From Mesorhizobium loti (GTDB lineage Bacteria; Pseudomonadota; Alphaproteobacteria; Rhizobiales; Rhizobiaceae), in the NCBI RefSeq assembly GCF_013170705.1, contig NZ_CP033334.1:5681501-5745500 (forward strand): DNA of 64,000 nt, read 5' to 3'. Position numbers and translations under genes: made by a program. Within the stretch, counting starts at the first letter, position 1; each line of letters begins with the position of its first letter. The notes beneath the pieces are model-generated. The model saw only the letters and a program-made list of their open reading frames with translations. It ran no database searches and was not told where the DNA came from. Below are positions 56,833-64,000 of the stretch, in pieces.

Positions 56833-57018
56833 ATGCCGCAGATCATTTTCTTCACCGTCGTTGGCGTCGCCGCCTATTTCGGCTACCGCACTTTCGTCCG
56901 GGAAGCCGAGCGCGTGACCGCCAAGGTGCGGCGGACTGAAAAGCAGGCGGCCAACGGCGCCATGGGGACGCTGGTCAAGGATCCGAAGACCGGCGAATAC
57001 CGGCTGGCCAAGGACTGA
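56833..57018 (+). CDS. Small membrane-anchored protein conserved in rhizobia
   Basis: A 61-aa protein with one N-terminal helix (IIFFTVVGVAAYFGYRTF) followed by a charged stretch (REAERVTAKVRRTEKQA) and ending LVKDPKTGEYRLAKD. GGGAGGAG precedes its ATG. Function unknown. It lies between the S49 peptidase and ispE, same strand. Confidence 0.8.
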   Translation: MPQIIFFTVVGVAAYFGYRTFVREAERVTAKVRRTEKQAANGAMGTLVKDPKTGEYRLAKD

Positions 57019-57044
57019 GCATCATCCCCCACACGACTGACGCC

Positions 57045-57932
57045 GTGGACACCGAGATCGGTTCGCGCACTTGGCCCGCGCATGCCAAGATCAATCTGGC
57101 GCTGCATGTCACCGGCAGGCGGCCTGACGGCTATCACCTGATTGAAAGCCTGGCGGTGTTCACGCGTTTTGGCGACCGGGTCGAAGTCGCACTCGCCGAC
57201 AGCGACGATTTCACCGTGTCCGGCCGCTATGCGCCGTCAGTTCCCCTGGATGCCAGCAATCTCGCGCTGAGGGCGCGCGATGCCCTGCGACGAGAGGCTG
57301 GCTCAGAGCGAACTCCGCCCGTCGCCATAAAACTCGAAAAGAACCTGCCGGTCGCCTCCGGCGTCGGAGGCGGATCGAGTGACGCGGCAGCCGTATTGCG
57401 CGGACTGGTGCGGACATGGGACCTGGCCATCGACGACGCCAGGCTGGCACGGATCGGTCTCTCGCTTGGCGCCGACGTCCCGATGTGCCTGGCGGCAAAG
57501 CCGCTGGTGGCGCGCGGCATTGGTGACGAACTGTCGATGGTGCCGGATTTTTCGGCGCTTGGACTGGTGCTGGTCAATCCGGGCACGCCGGTCTCGACGG
57601 CGGACATCTTCGCAGCCCTGTCGCGCCGCGACAATGAACCACTGGCGCCGTTGCCGCGCAGCATCGATTTTCACAGCCTGCGCAACTGGCTGGAGGTCAC
57701 CCGCAACGATCTCGAACCGGTAGCAGTGGCGCTGCAGCCCGCCATAGGCCGGGCGCTGTCGTGGCTTGACAAGGCCGGATCGGGGTTTTCACGCATGTCC
57801 GGATCGGGCGCGACATGCTTCGGCCTGTTCGAGACCGGCAATGTCGCCAAGCGGGCGGCAGCCGAAATACGCGGCCGCCAGCCCGACTGGTTCGTCGCGG
57901 CGACGCGCAGCATCGCATCGGAGGCCGAATGA
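57045..57932 (+). CDS. ispE: 4-diphosphocytidyl-2-C-methyl-D-erythritol kinase
   Basis: A 295-aa GHMP kinase of the MEP pathway. AKINLALHVTGRRPDGYHLIES at the N-terminus, ATP loop LPVASGVGGGSSDAAAVLRGL and C-terminal SGSGATCFGLF. The GTG at 57045 is the first available start. It belongs to the same isoprenoid pathway as dxs at 13.6 kb. Confidence 0.97.
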   Translation: MDTEIGSRTWPAHAKINLALHVTGRRPDGYHLIESLAVFTRFGDRVEVALADSDDFTVSGRYAPSVPLDASNLALRARDALRREAGSERTPPVAIKLEKNLPVASGVGGGSSDAAAVLRGLVRTWDLAIDDARLARIGLSLGADVPMCLAAKPLVARGIGDELSMVPDFSALGLVLVNPGTPVSTADIFAALSRRDNEPLAPLPRSIDFHSLRNWLEVTRNDLEPVAVALQPAIGRALSWLDKAGSGFSRMSGSGATCFGLFETGNVAKRAAAEIRGRQPDWFVAATRSIASEAE

Positions 57933-57933
57933 A

Positions 57934-58488
57934 ATGGCTGGGATTAACGAGAGCCGTTCTTTCATTCCGGTTCGCATCGCGGTGCTGACCGTTTCCGACA
58001 CGCGCAGCCTTGCCGACGACAAATCCGGCCAGACATTGGCCGATCGCATCACCGAGGCCGGCCATATCCTGGCCGCCCGCGACATCGTCACCGATGATCG
58101 CGACAAGATCCGCGACACGGTCCTGGCGTGGTCGCGGGACAAGAATATCGATGTCGTCATCACCACCGGCGGCACCGGCTTCACCGGGCGCGACGTGACG
58201 CCGGAGGCGCTGGAGCCGATCTTCGAAAAGCGCATGGACGGCTTTTCAGAGGTGTTCCACCGCATCTCCTACGACAAGATCGGCACCTCGACGATCCAGA
58301 GCCGGGCGACCGGCGGCGTCGTCAACGCCACTTTCGTCTTCGTGCTGCCGGGCTCGCCCGGCGCCTGCAAGGACGCCTGGGACGGCATCCTGAAGGCGCA
58401 GCTCGACTACCGCCACATGCCGTGCAACTTCGTCGAGATCATGCCGCGCCTGGACGAACATCTGCGGCGCGGCAAGTCGGCTCCGTAA
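57934..58488 (+). CDS. moaB: Molybdenum cofactor biosynthesis protein B
   Basis: A 184-aa MoaB/Mog-fold protein involved in molybdopterin adenylylation or related steps. Motifs are VLTVSDTRSLADDKSGQ, VVITTGGTGFTGRDVTPEA and VFVLPGSPGACKDAW. The ATG at 57934 lies right after the ispE stop (GAGGCCGAATGAAATG), so the two are co-transcribed although functionally unrelated. Confidence 0.95.
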   Translation: MAGINESRSFIPVRIAVLTVSDTRSLADDKSGQTLADRITEAGHILAARDIVTDDRDKIRDTVLAWSRDKNIDVVITTGGTGFTGRDVTPEALEPIFEKRMDGFSEVFHRISYDKIGTSTIQSRATGGVVNATFVFVLPGSPGACKDAWDGILKAQLDYRHMPCNFVEIMPRLDEHLRRGKSAP

Positions 58489-58630
58489 AAGCTGAGGGCA
58501 AAGCCCGGTTTCACGCCGCGTTTGCCAGGCAGAACGGCGCCGGCGCCTTCGAAACGCCATTCCAAAGCGGATGCCGGAGAAAGTACCTTTTCCTGGAACG
58601 GCAATAGCCGATCCCGGCGAGGACGATGCG

Positions 58631-59050
58631 ATGAACGAGCATACCGGCGGATGCCATTGCGGCAACATAGGCCTTCGATTTTCAACCGAACGCGATCCAT
58701 CGCAAATCGAGGTCCGCGCCTGCCAATGCTCGTTCTGCATCAAGCATGGCTCGCGCGCCGTGGCCGATCCGGACGGCAGGCTGACCATCTCGGTCAGGGA
58801 TATCGCGCGGTTGCGCAGATACCGCTTCGGGTTGAGGACGGCCGACTATCTGATCTGCTCAGATTGCGGCGTCTATGTCGCCGCGATCACCGGAGACGAC
58901 ACGAAGGCAATCGTCATCATCAATGCCCTGGACGACCAAAAGGCGTTCAGCCGCGAGCCTCTCCCTGTCAATTTCGACGGGGAAAGCAGAGAGCAACGCG
59001 CTGCCAGGCGTCGCCTCCGCTGGATGCCGGGCGAGATCAGCTTCGATTGA
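58631..59050 (+). CDS. GFA-family zinc protein
   Basis: A 139-aa second GFA-like protein of the window. Zinc set: CHCGNIG near residue 9, CQCSFCIKHG and CSDCGVYV. The start at 58631 has GAGGAC upstream; an in-frame ATG at 58571 has no support. Role unknown. It converges with the PhyH-type gene 6 bp downstream. Confidence 0.88.
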   Translation: MNEHTGGCHCGNIGLRFSTERDPSQIEVRACQCSFCIKHGSRAVADPDGRLTISVRDIARLRRYRFGLRTADYLICSDCGVYVAAITGDDTKAIVIINALDDQKAFSREPLPVNFDGESREQRAARRRLRWMPGEISFD

Positions 59051-59056
59051 TCGCGC

Positions 59057-60031
59057 TCAGCGGATGACCGGCTCTCCATGGAAGCGCCGGCGTGACGGGC
59101 GCGAAACACCGAAGCCCACCTCCATCATCAGCCGGGGCGTGCGGGCCGGCACGGTGCCCATGTGGAAACCGAACGGGTCCTCGACGAAGCCGAAGCCGGC
59201 CTCTCCGGTCAGGGTAACCGGGCTTTGCTCGCCATAGACGTCCAGGACCTCCTGGGCGGAATGGCCGACCAACAGGGTCAGCTGATGCTTTATGGCGCGG
59301 CGCCTGTGGCTGCCCCTGACATAGACATGCGGGCCGGTGTCGGCGTCGACAGGCCTGAGGTAGAAGAAGAATTTCAGCATGCGCCAGTCGTCGAGGTCGA
59401 AATGATACTTGCCGAGCGAGGCGAGGTTCTTGTCGGCGTCGGAGGCCTCGCCGGTTGGAAAGCTCCACCAGACGCGTGTGGTGATCAGTTTCGCCTGGCC
59501 GCCGAGATAGTGCGCGGCAATGTCGAGCAGCAGCGGGTCGCGCTGTATGGCGAGTGCCGCCGGGCAGTCGAGGATGCGCTCGAAATAGTGTCCGCTGAGC
59601 AACGACCGAGCCAGGCGTTTCTCGGCTTGCGCATGCTCGCCCGGCATGAATTCGAGACGGCGGTCGAAATTGCCGAAGCAAGGCGTGCGTTCCGCGAAAC
59701 GCGCGATCTCCTCATGAATTTCCGATGGCAGGACCAGGCCTGAAAACAGGCCGTCGGAGCGCAGCGCGTCGACCACCGCCGCCCGCTCGACACCGGAAAA
59801 CATCGTATCCCCAACATTGCCGGCAGGACGGGCGCGTTTTGCACCCAGCCAATGCATCCTTCGCCCAGGCATGGTGCGCGCCAGCATGAACATCGGCAGC
59901 CAGGCAGGGTTTTCGCGCAGGTCCGTGAGATAGGTCGGAATGCGCGCGGCGATGCGCCGCAACAGGCTGCCATTGCGGGCAATGGCCTCAAGGCTGGCGG
60001 CGCCGGATTGTTCAGAGGTTGAAAGGTTCAT
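59057..60031 (-). CDS. PhyH-like 2OG-Fe(II) dioxygenase
   Basis: A 324-aa protein. A predicted iron triad is visible in its C-terminal half: His210-x-Asp212 in GKYHFDLDDW and His290 in PFGFHMGTV, with Arg297 as a possible 2-oxoglutarate ligand. The N-terminal 100 residues are specific to this protein. Substrate unknown. The start at 60031 has GAGGAT upstream. A perfect 15-bp palindrome lies about 110 bp before the start. It is divergent from neither neighbour; a short glycosyltransferase gene precedes it on the same strand. Confidence 0.8.
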   Translation of the reverse strand: MNLSTSEQSGAASLEAIARNGSLLRRIAARIPTYLTDLRENPAWLPMFMLARTMPGRRMHWLGAKRARPAGNVGDTMFSGVERAAVVDALRSDGLFSGLVLPSEIHEEIARFAERTPCFGNFDRRLEFMPGEHAQAEKRLARSLLSGHYFERILDCPAALAIQRDPLLLDIAAHYLGGQAKLITTRVWWSFPTGEASDADKNLASLGKYHFDLDDWRMLKFFFYLRPVDADTGPHVYVRGSHRRRAIKHQLTLLVGHSAQEVLDVYGEQSPVTLTGEAGFGFVEDPFGFHMGTVPARTPRLMMEVGFGVSRPSRRRFHGEPVIR

Positions 60032-60138
60032 CGGATCCTCGTCGATGAGCGTGAACCCGATGCCGCATCGGCGCCCACCACTCGTATGACCCAAACCCAA
60101 TTCACCACCTCGGGGAGAGGCTAACCCCGCGTCACGTT

Positions 60139-60153
60139 TTGTGCAATGCACAA
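60139..60153. promoter_or_regulatory. Perfect 15-bp palindrome, candidate operator
   Basis: TTGTGCA-A-TGCACAA lies between the glycosyltransferase and the PhyH-like gene, in a short AT-richer stretch. It is placed like a regulator site for the PhyH-like gene downstream. The regulator is unknown. Confidence 0.5.
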
Positions 60154-60176
60154 TAGGCAGAGCAAATGCAAAAAAA

Positions 60177-60704
60177 TCACTTTGGCAAGCGGTGCTGCTG
60201 CTTTGGCGGCGCTACCCAGATCTCGGCGTCGAGCCTCTTTGTCGCCAGGCCGCGCGCCAGCGCTTCGGCGCTACCGGCGCTCTTAGACAAGGACGCGGCT
60301 TGCCGCTTGCTGATCACCAGACCGTCGGCGAGCGCGCGGTTCCCCGAAAAGACCCGAGCCAGGAACGGTGTGCGGCTGCCCCGCGCGCGTGAGAATCGCG
60401 CCGCCATGGTTTGCCGCGCCGTGTGGGCGACAACCGCTTCGATCCAGCCCTCCACCAGCCGCGCGCCGGGCTCCAGCAGCAGCAGCCAGTCACCCTTGGC
60501 CTGCCGGATCCCCAAGGCAATGCCGCCGCTCGCCACGTACTGGCAGCCGGCATGCTCGGCGACATGATGCGTCTGGTCCGTGGAGCCGGCGTCGCAGACG
60601 ACGACCTCGCGCACGACACCCTCGACAGCGCCGCCAACCAGCGAGCCGAGCGTACGGGCGAGAGCCTCTTCGTCATTGCGCGTTTCAATGAGAACACTGA
60701 GCAT
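60177..60704 (-). CDS. Short glycosyltransferase family 2-like protein
   Basis: A 175-aa GT-A fold protein: MLSVLIETRNDEEALARTL, REVVVCDAGSTDQT (nucleotide-sugar Asp region) and KGDWLLLLEPGARL. It lacks the longer C-terminal half of most GT2 enzymes. The start at 60704 is the first Met of the fold; the frame is open much further but only antisense to the radical SAM gene. It may act on lipid-linked or surface sugars. Confidence 0.82.
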   Translation of the reverse strand: MLSVLIETRNDEEALARTLGSLVGGAVEGVVREVVVCDAGSTDQTHHVAEHAGCQYVASGGIALGIRQAKGDWLLLLEPGARLVEGWIEAVVAHTARQTMAARFSRARGSRTPFLARVFSGNRALADGLVISKRQAASLSKSAGSAEALARGLATKRLDAEIWVAPPKQQHRLPK

Positions 60705-60803
60705 GTTTAGCCGAATAGCGGAAAGCAGCGCACAGCGCCAGTTTTTGCAGCGCAACATAGAAAGTTCTTGATTTGTTCTCATCAAGAAAATAGGAATAAT
60801 TTC

Positions 60804-62009
60804 ATGAACCGAGCGATTCGAAACAACATGGACAGTCCCTGGGAGCGGGCCAAGATGGAACCGATCGTGCGCGCCGACATTGCAGCCTTCGGAGCTGGAC
60901 GAGCCGAGATGGCCAATGCGATGATCGAGCAGAGTGGCATGCGTATCCGTCCGGACCGCAATCGCGGCCGGTCGGCGGGCATCAATCCGTCCGGCCGGTT
61001 CGAGCCAGTCAGCCGCCATGTCTTCGATGATGGCTGGGATTCGCTGGAGGAACTGCCACCCTTCAAGACCGAGGTGCAGGTTGAAAAGCCGCGCACCATC
61101 ATCACCCGCAACGAATCGCCCGATATCTCCTTCGACCGGTCGATCAACCCCTATCGCGGCTGCGAACATGGCTGCGTTTATTGCTTCGCACGGCCGACGC
61201 ACGCCTTCATGGGGCTGTCGCCGGGCCTGGATTTCGAATCCAAGCTGTTCGCCAAGCCGGATGCGGCGCGGTTGCTCGACAAGGAGCTGTCGAAGGACGG
61301 CTACCAGCCGCGCACCATCGCCATCGGCACCAACACCGATCCCTACCAGCCGATCGAAAAACAGTACCGGATCATGCGCGAGATCCTCGAAGTGCTGGAA
61401 GCGCGTGGCCATCCAGTCGGCATCGTCACCAAGTCCGCATTGGTGACGCGCGATATCGACATCTTGTCGCGCATGGCCGAGCGCGGGCTGGCCAAGGTGG
61501 CGCTGTCGGTGACGACAATGGACCGCATGCTGGCGCGCACCATGGAGCCCCGAGCGTCGACGCCGACCAAGCGGCTGGAGGCGATCCGGCAGCTTTCGGA
61601 TGCCGGCATTCCGGCTTCGGTGATGGTGGCGCCGATCATCCCCGGCCTCACCGACCAGGAGATGGAACGGATCCTCGATTCGGCGCACGCGGCGGGTGCG
61701 CGCGAGGCGGGCTACGTCGTTCTGCGCCTGCCTTTGGAGGTCAGCCCGATCTTCAAGGACTGGCTGCTGCGCCATTACCCCGATCGCTACCGCCACGTGA
61801 TGTCCCTGATTCGTTCGATGCGCGACGGCAAGGACTACGATTCGGAATGGGGCAAGCGCATGAAGGGCGCCGGACCCTACGCCTGGCAGATCGGCCGCCG
61901 CTTCGAGATCACCGCCAAACGGCTCGGTCTCAACGCTGAGCGGCGCACGCTGCGCACCGACCAGTTCGTCGCGGCCGGAAAGGATCAGGAGCAGCTGATG
62001 CTGCTCTGA
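60804..62009 (+). CDS. PA0069-family radical SAM protein
   Basis: A 401-aa radical SAM enzyme with the cluster motif Cys120-x3-Cys124-x2-Cys127 ([10 protein letters not shown]), as in spore photoproduct lyase-related PA0069 proteins. Further features: [25 protein letters not shown] and a C-terminal [11 protein letters not shown]. Reaction unknown. The start at 60804 follows AGGAA. It is divergent from the glycosyltransferase and followed by rnhB. Confidence 0.93.
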   Translation: MNRAIRNNMDSPWERAKMEPIVRADIAAFGAGRAEMANAMIEQSGMRIRPDRNRGRSAGINPSGRFEPVSRHVFDDGWDSLEELPPFKTEVQVEKPRTIITRNESPDISFDRSINPYRGCEHGCVYCFARPTHAFMGLSPGLDFESKLFAKPDAARLLDKELSKDGYQPRTIAIGTNTDPYQPIEKQYRIMREILEVLEARGHPVGIVTKSALVTRDIDILSRMAERGLAKVALSVTTMDRMLARTMEPRASTPTKRLEAIRQLSDAGIPASVMVAPIIPGLTDQEMERILDSAHAAGAREAGYVVLRLPLEVSPIFKDWLLRHYPDRYRHVMSLIRSMRDGKDYDSEWGKRMKGAGPYAWQIGRRFEITAKRLGLNAERRTLRTDQFVAAGKDQEQLMLL

Positions 62010-62161
62010 ACGCCCCCGTCACCGCCGCCGCCCATTGCGGTCGCGGCAAAGAATCCCGTCCGGCCTGCCCCGGCCTGCAGACGGTGCCCTCCCGGTCCGG
62101 CGCCCCACCCGACCCGGAGGGACTTGCGGAGAATCGGAGCCGATGCGAACCTCGCCGCAAC

Positions 62162-62857
62162 ATGGCTCGCGCGCGTTCCGATTCTCCGCTTCTCTTCGAA
62201 ATCGTCGAGAAACCCGATTTCTCCTTCGAGACGAAGGCGATGGCTGACGGGTTATGGCCCGTCGCGGGAATGGATGAGGCCGGCCGCGGCCCACTGGCCG
62301 GGCCGGTGGTCGCTGCTGCGGTGGTGCTCGATCCAGCCAACATTCCCGAAGGCCTCGACGATTCCAAACGTCTCAGTCATTTGCAGCGCGAGGCGCTGTT
62401 CCTGCGCATTCTTGGCTCCGCACAGGCGGTTTCGATGGCCTCCATCAGTGCCGAAGGCATCGATGGCAGCAACATCCTCAAGGCGAGCCTGGAGGCGATG
62501 CGGCGCGCGCTGGTCGGACTGTCGGTCCGCCCGAAACTCGCGCTTGCCGACGGCCGCGATGTGCCGCCCGGACTGCCGTGCGACGGCCGCGCGTTGATCA
62601 AGGGCGACCAGCGCTCGCAGTCGATCGCCGCCGCCTCGATCGTCGCCAAGGTGATGCGCGACCGCATGATGTGCGGCTGCGGCAGCCATCACGACCGCTA
62701 CGGCTTTGAAGTCCACATGGGCTACGCCACGGCCCGCCACCGCACGGCGATCGAGGCGCATGGCCCCGTCGCCCGGCTGCACCGCGTGTCGTTTGCGCCT
62801 TTCAGGCTGGGCGGGGCCGAGGTGACGGAAGAAGAGAGCCTGGCCGGGCTGGATTGA
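62162..62857 (+). CDS. rnhB: Ribonuclease HII
   Basis: A 231-aa RNase HII that removes ribonucleotides from DNA. Catalytic acidic residues are in [12 protein letters not shown] (Asp38, Glu39), LDDSKRLS and the [13 protein letters not shown] region. The ATG at 62162 gives about 25 residues before the conserved core; start choice is uncertain as no clear ribosome site is seen. Confidence 0.96.
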   Translation: MARARSDSPLLFEIVEKPDFSFETKAMADGLWPVAGMDEAGRGPLAGPVVAAAVVLDPANIPEGLDDSKRLSHLQREALFLRILGSAQAVSMASISAEGIDGSNILKASLEAMRRALVGLSVRPKLALADGRDVPPGLPCDGRALIKGDQRSQSIAAASIVAKVMRDRMMCGCGSHHDRYGFEVHMGYATARHRTAIEAHGPVARLHRVSFAPFRLGGAEVTEEESLAGLD

Positions 62858-62871
62858 GCCAAGCGCGTAAT

Positions 62872-62920
62872 CTCCCCCTCGAGGGGAGATGGCCGGCAGG
62901 CCAGAGGGGTCGCCGCTCAT
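62872..62920 (+). repeat. REP-like element, copy C
   Basis: AATCTCCCC-CTCGAG-GGGAGAT hairpin followed by GGCC-GGCA-GGCC and an AGAGGGGTCG end. It matches copy D (63000-63052) in inverted orientation. Confidence 0.75.
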
Positions 62921-62940
62921 GGAAGCGCCGACTTTTTCTA

Positions 62941-62978
62941 TTCTACGCCGCAAAGATTGTTCTGTTCTACGCCGCAAA
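62941..62978 (+). repeat. 24-bp-period direct repeat
   Basis: TTCTACGCCGCAAA occurs at 62941-62954 and again at 62965-62978, between the inverted repeat copies C and D. Confidence 0.8.
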
Positions 62979-62999
62979 ATTGCGCTGAGACCGGTCGAA

Positions 63000-63052
63000 C
63001 CGACCCCCTCTGTCGCCTTCGGCGACATCTCCCCCTCGAGGGGGGAGACTAT
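63000..63052 (-). repeat. REP-like element, copy D (inverted relative to copy C)
   Basis: On the minus strand it reads CTCCCCC..GGGGGAGAT, then GTCGCC-GAA-GGCGAC and AGAGGGGGTCG, paralleling copy C. The pair encloses about 80 bp between rnhB and atpF. Confidence 0.75.
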
Positions 63053-63063
63053 CCGCGCCACAA

Positions 63064-63093
63064 CAAAAAAGCCGCCAGGTTGCCCGGGCGGCT
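63064..63093 (-). terminator. Rho-independent terminator of the ATP synthase F0 operon
   Basis: On the minus strand AGCCGCC / GGCGGCT with a 10-nt loop is followed directly by TTTTTTG, 25 bp past the atpF stop. Confidence 0.85.
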
Positions 63094-63117
63094 CCATGTC
63101 GGCGGTTCGGGAATCGC

Positions 63118-63609
63118 TCAGTTCAGCTTGGCCTTCACATCCGCGAGCGAAGCCTTGAACAGGTCGGCGCCGGCCTTGACGTCGACCTTGGCGGCCAGCA
63201 GCGCGCGGGCGGCTTCGACTGCGATGTCGACGGCGCTGGCGCGCACCTCGGCGACCGCGTCGCGTTCAGCCTGACCGATCTTCTGTTCGGCAAGAGCGGT
63301 GCGCCGGGTAACGTAGTCCTCGGTCTTCTTGTGTGCTTCCGCGGCGAGCAGTTCGGCCTCTCGCTTGGCGGCCGCCACGATGTCGGCAGCCTCCTGCTCG
63401 GCTTCCTTGCGCTTCTTCTGGTACTGGCCGAGCAGCTGCTGGGCCTCGTCGCGCAGCTTGCGCGCCTCGTCGAGTTCACTGCTGATCCTGGCGGCACGGG
63501 CATCGAGCGCCTTGGCGATCAGGCCAGGCACCTTGATGTAGATGGCGACGCCCAGGAAGATGATCAGGGCTATCGTTGCCCAAAGCGTTGCGAGAGATGT
63601 GGCGTCCAT
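63118..63609 (-). CDS. atpF: F0F1 ATP synthase subunit b
   Basis: A 163-aa peripheral-stalk subunit. One N-terminal membrane helix (LATLWATIALIIFLGVAIYI) is followed by a long charged coiled coil rich in Ala, Glu, Lys. It dimerises with the b' subunit encoded just upstream, as in other photosynthetic-type and rhizobial ATP synthases, and ends the atp F0 operon at the terminator at 63064. Confidence 0.96.
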   Translation of the reverse strand: MDATSLATLWATIALIIFLGVAIYIKVPGLIAKALDARAARISSELDEARKLRDEAQQLLGQYQKKRKEAEQEAADIVAAAKREAELLAAEAHKKTEDYVTRRTALAEQKIGQAERDAVAEVRASAVDIAVEAARALLAAKVDVKAGADLFKASLADVKAKLN

Positions 63610-63619
63610 GATGCGCTCC

Positions 63620-64000
63620 TCACCGAGCCACGGATTTGACCGCGGCCGCGATCTCGGTCTTGCTGGCCTTGCCGCCGCCGACCAGTGCCTCGACGATTGC
63701 CGAAGCGGTGTCCTCGGCGATGCTGCCGACTTCCTTCATGGCATTGGCCTTGATGGAAGAAATGCGTGCTTCGGCCTCGCCAAGCTTCTCGTCGAGCGCC
63801 GCCTCGATCTTCTTGCGCGTGGTCTCGGCTTCCGCCTTGGCCGCATCGTTGGCCTGCTGGCCGATCGAGTTGGCGTTCTTCTTGGCTTCCGCCAGTTCCT
63901 GCTCGTAAGCGGCAACAGCGGCGTCGGCCTCGCCCTTCAACTTGCTCGCCTGGTCTAGATCCTGGCTGATGCGGTCGTTGCGGACATCGATGATGCCGCC
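63620..64000 (-). CDS. F0F1 ATP synthase subunit b', N-terminus beyond window
   Basis: The last 126 residues of a b-type stalk subunit, entirely coiled-coil (NDRISQDLDQASKLKGEADAAV, AYEQELAEAKKNANSIGQQ). The membrane-anchored N-terminus is outside the window. It is 10 bp upstream of atpF, same operon. The pairing of two different b genes is normal for Rhizobiales. Confidence 0.92.
   Translation of the reverse strand, partial: GGIIDVRNDRISQDLDQASKLKGEADAAVAAYEQELAEAKKNANSIGQQANDAAKAEAETTRKKIEAALDEKLGEAEARISSIKANAMKEVGSIAEDTASAIVEALVGGGKASKTEIAAAVKSVAR

Noticed and set aside
60705..61796. Long N-terminal extension of the glycosyltransferase frame
   Set aside because: It lies antisense to the radical SAM gene and shows no domain; the GT fold starts at the Met at 60704.

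Overview
The window is a chromosomal stretch of a GC-rich alphaproteobacterium of the order Rhizobiales. The closest match I recognise is Mesorhizobium or a near relative. This rests on the cta cluster, the aroC / fabI / dnaJ / pdxH neighbourhood, the split glyQ + glyS glycyl-tRNA synthetase, the paired atpF genes, a BioR-type biotin regulator with its boxes, and short double-hairpin intergenic repeats of a kind I associate with Mesorhizobium. Most of the window is core housekeeping DNA. I see no rRNA, tRNA, CRISPR array, prophage or insertion sequence. The genus is an inference from protein and gene-order recall, not from a search.

Layout. 0-3.2 kb: aa3 cytochrome oxidase genes (ctaC, ctaD, partial ctaB, minus strand). 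3.5-7.8 kb: an IalB-like periplasmic protein, tldD, a CobB-type sirtuin with an in-frame amber stop 29 codons before its expected end, a transglutaminase-like protease and a small exported protein. 8.0-10.4 kb: a large caspase-fold protein whose catalytic His and Cys are both replaced. 10.5-18.1 kb: RNA methyltransferase, tlyA, dxs, pirin, xseB and a histone-deacetylase-family gene. 18.2-20.2 kb: a cobalamin riboswitch driving bluB, then a membrane protein. 20.3-22.2 kb: a divergent TetR / MFS pair with three identical-class operators between them. 22.3-28.7 kb: a RibB protein with a degenerate RibA half, aroC, a phosphatase, fabI, a DnaJ-like co-chaperone, a lipoprotein and pdxH. 28.8-31.3 kb: two beta-oxidation genes.

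31.5-36.1 kb looks more accessory: an outer-membrane beta-barrel protein, a second caspase-family protein with an intact His/Cys dyad and a peptidoglycan-binding-like tail, and a GH25 lysozyme-like protein. 36.1-45.3 kb: purD, a 2OG-Fe(II) dioxygenase divergent from a LysR regulator, ubiA, an FAD oxidoreductase, a threonylcarbamoyl-AMP synthase and small exported or acidic proteins. 45.4-49.4 kb: glyS and glyQ, separated by a DUF559 endonuclease-like gene bracketed by inverted copies of a palindromic repeat. 49.6-51.4 kb: a TPR protein. 51.6-53.4 kb: a biotin module (BioR regulator, BioY transporter, translationally coupled DUF1284) with two exact BioR boxes. 53.5-58.5 kb: polyprenyl synthase, DUF2007, a methyltransferase, an S49 peptidase, ispE and moaB. 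58.6-62.9 kb: a GFA protein, a second PhyH-type dioxygenase, a short glycosyltransferase, a PA0069-type radical SAM protein and rnhB. 63.1-64 kb: ATP synthase b and b' subunits.

The most interesting points are these: the contrast between a dead and an apparently live caspase-fold protein in the same window; the DUF1284 gene locked to biotin transport by both a GTGA overlap and BioR boxes; the amber-interrupted sirtuin; the triple TetR operator; and the inverted repeat pairs at 47.5-48.0 kb and 62.9-63.05 kb.
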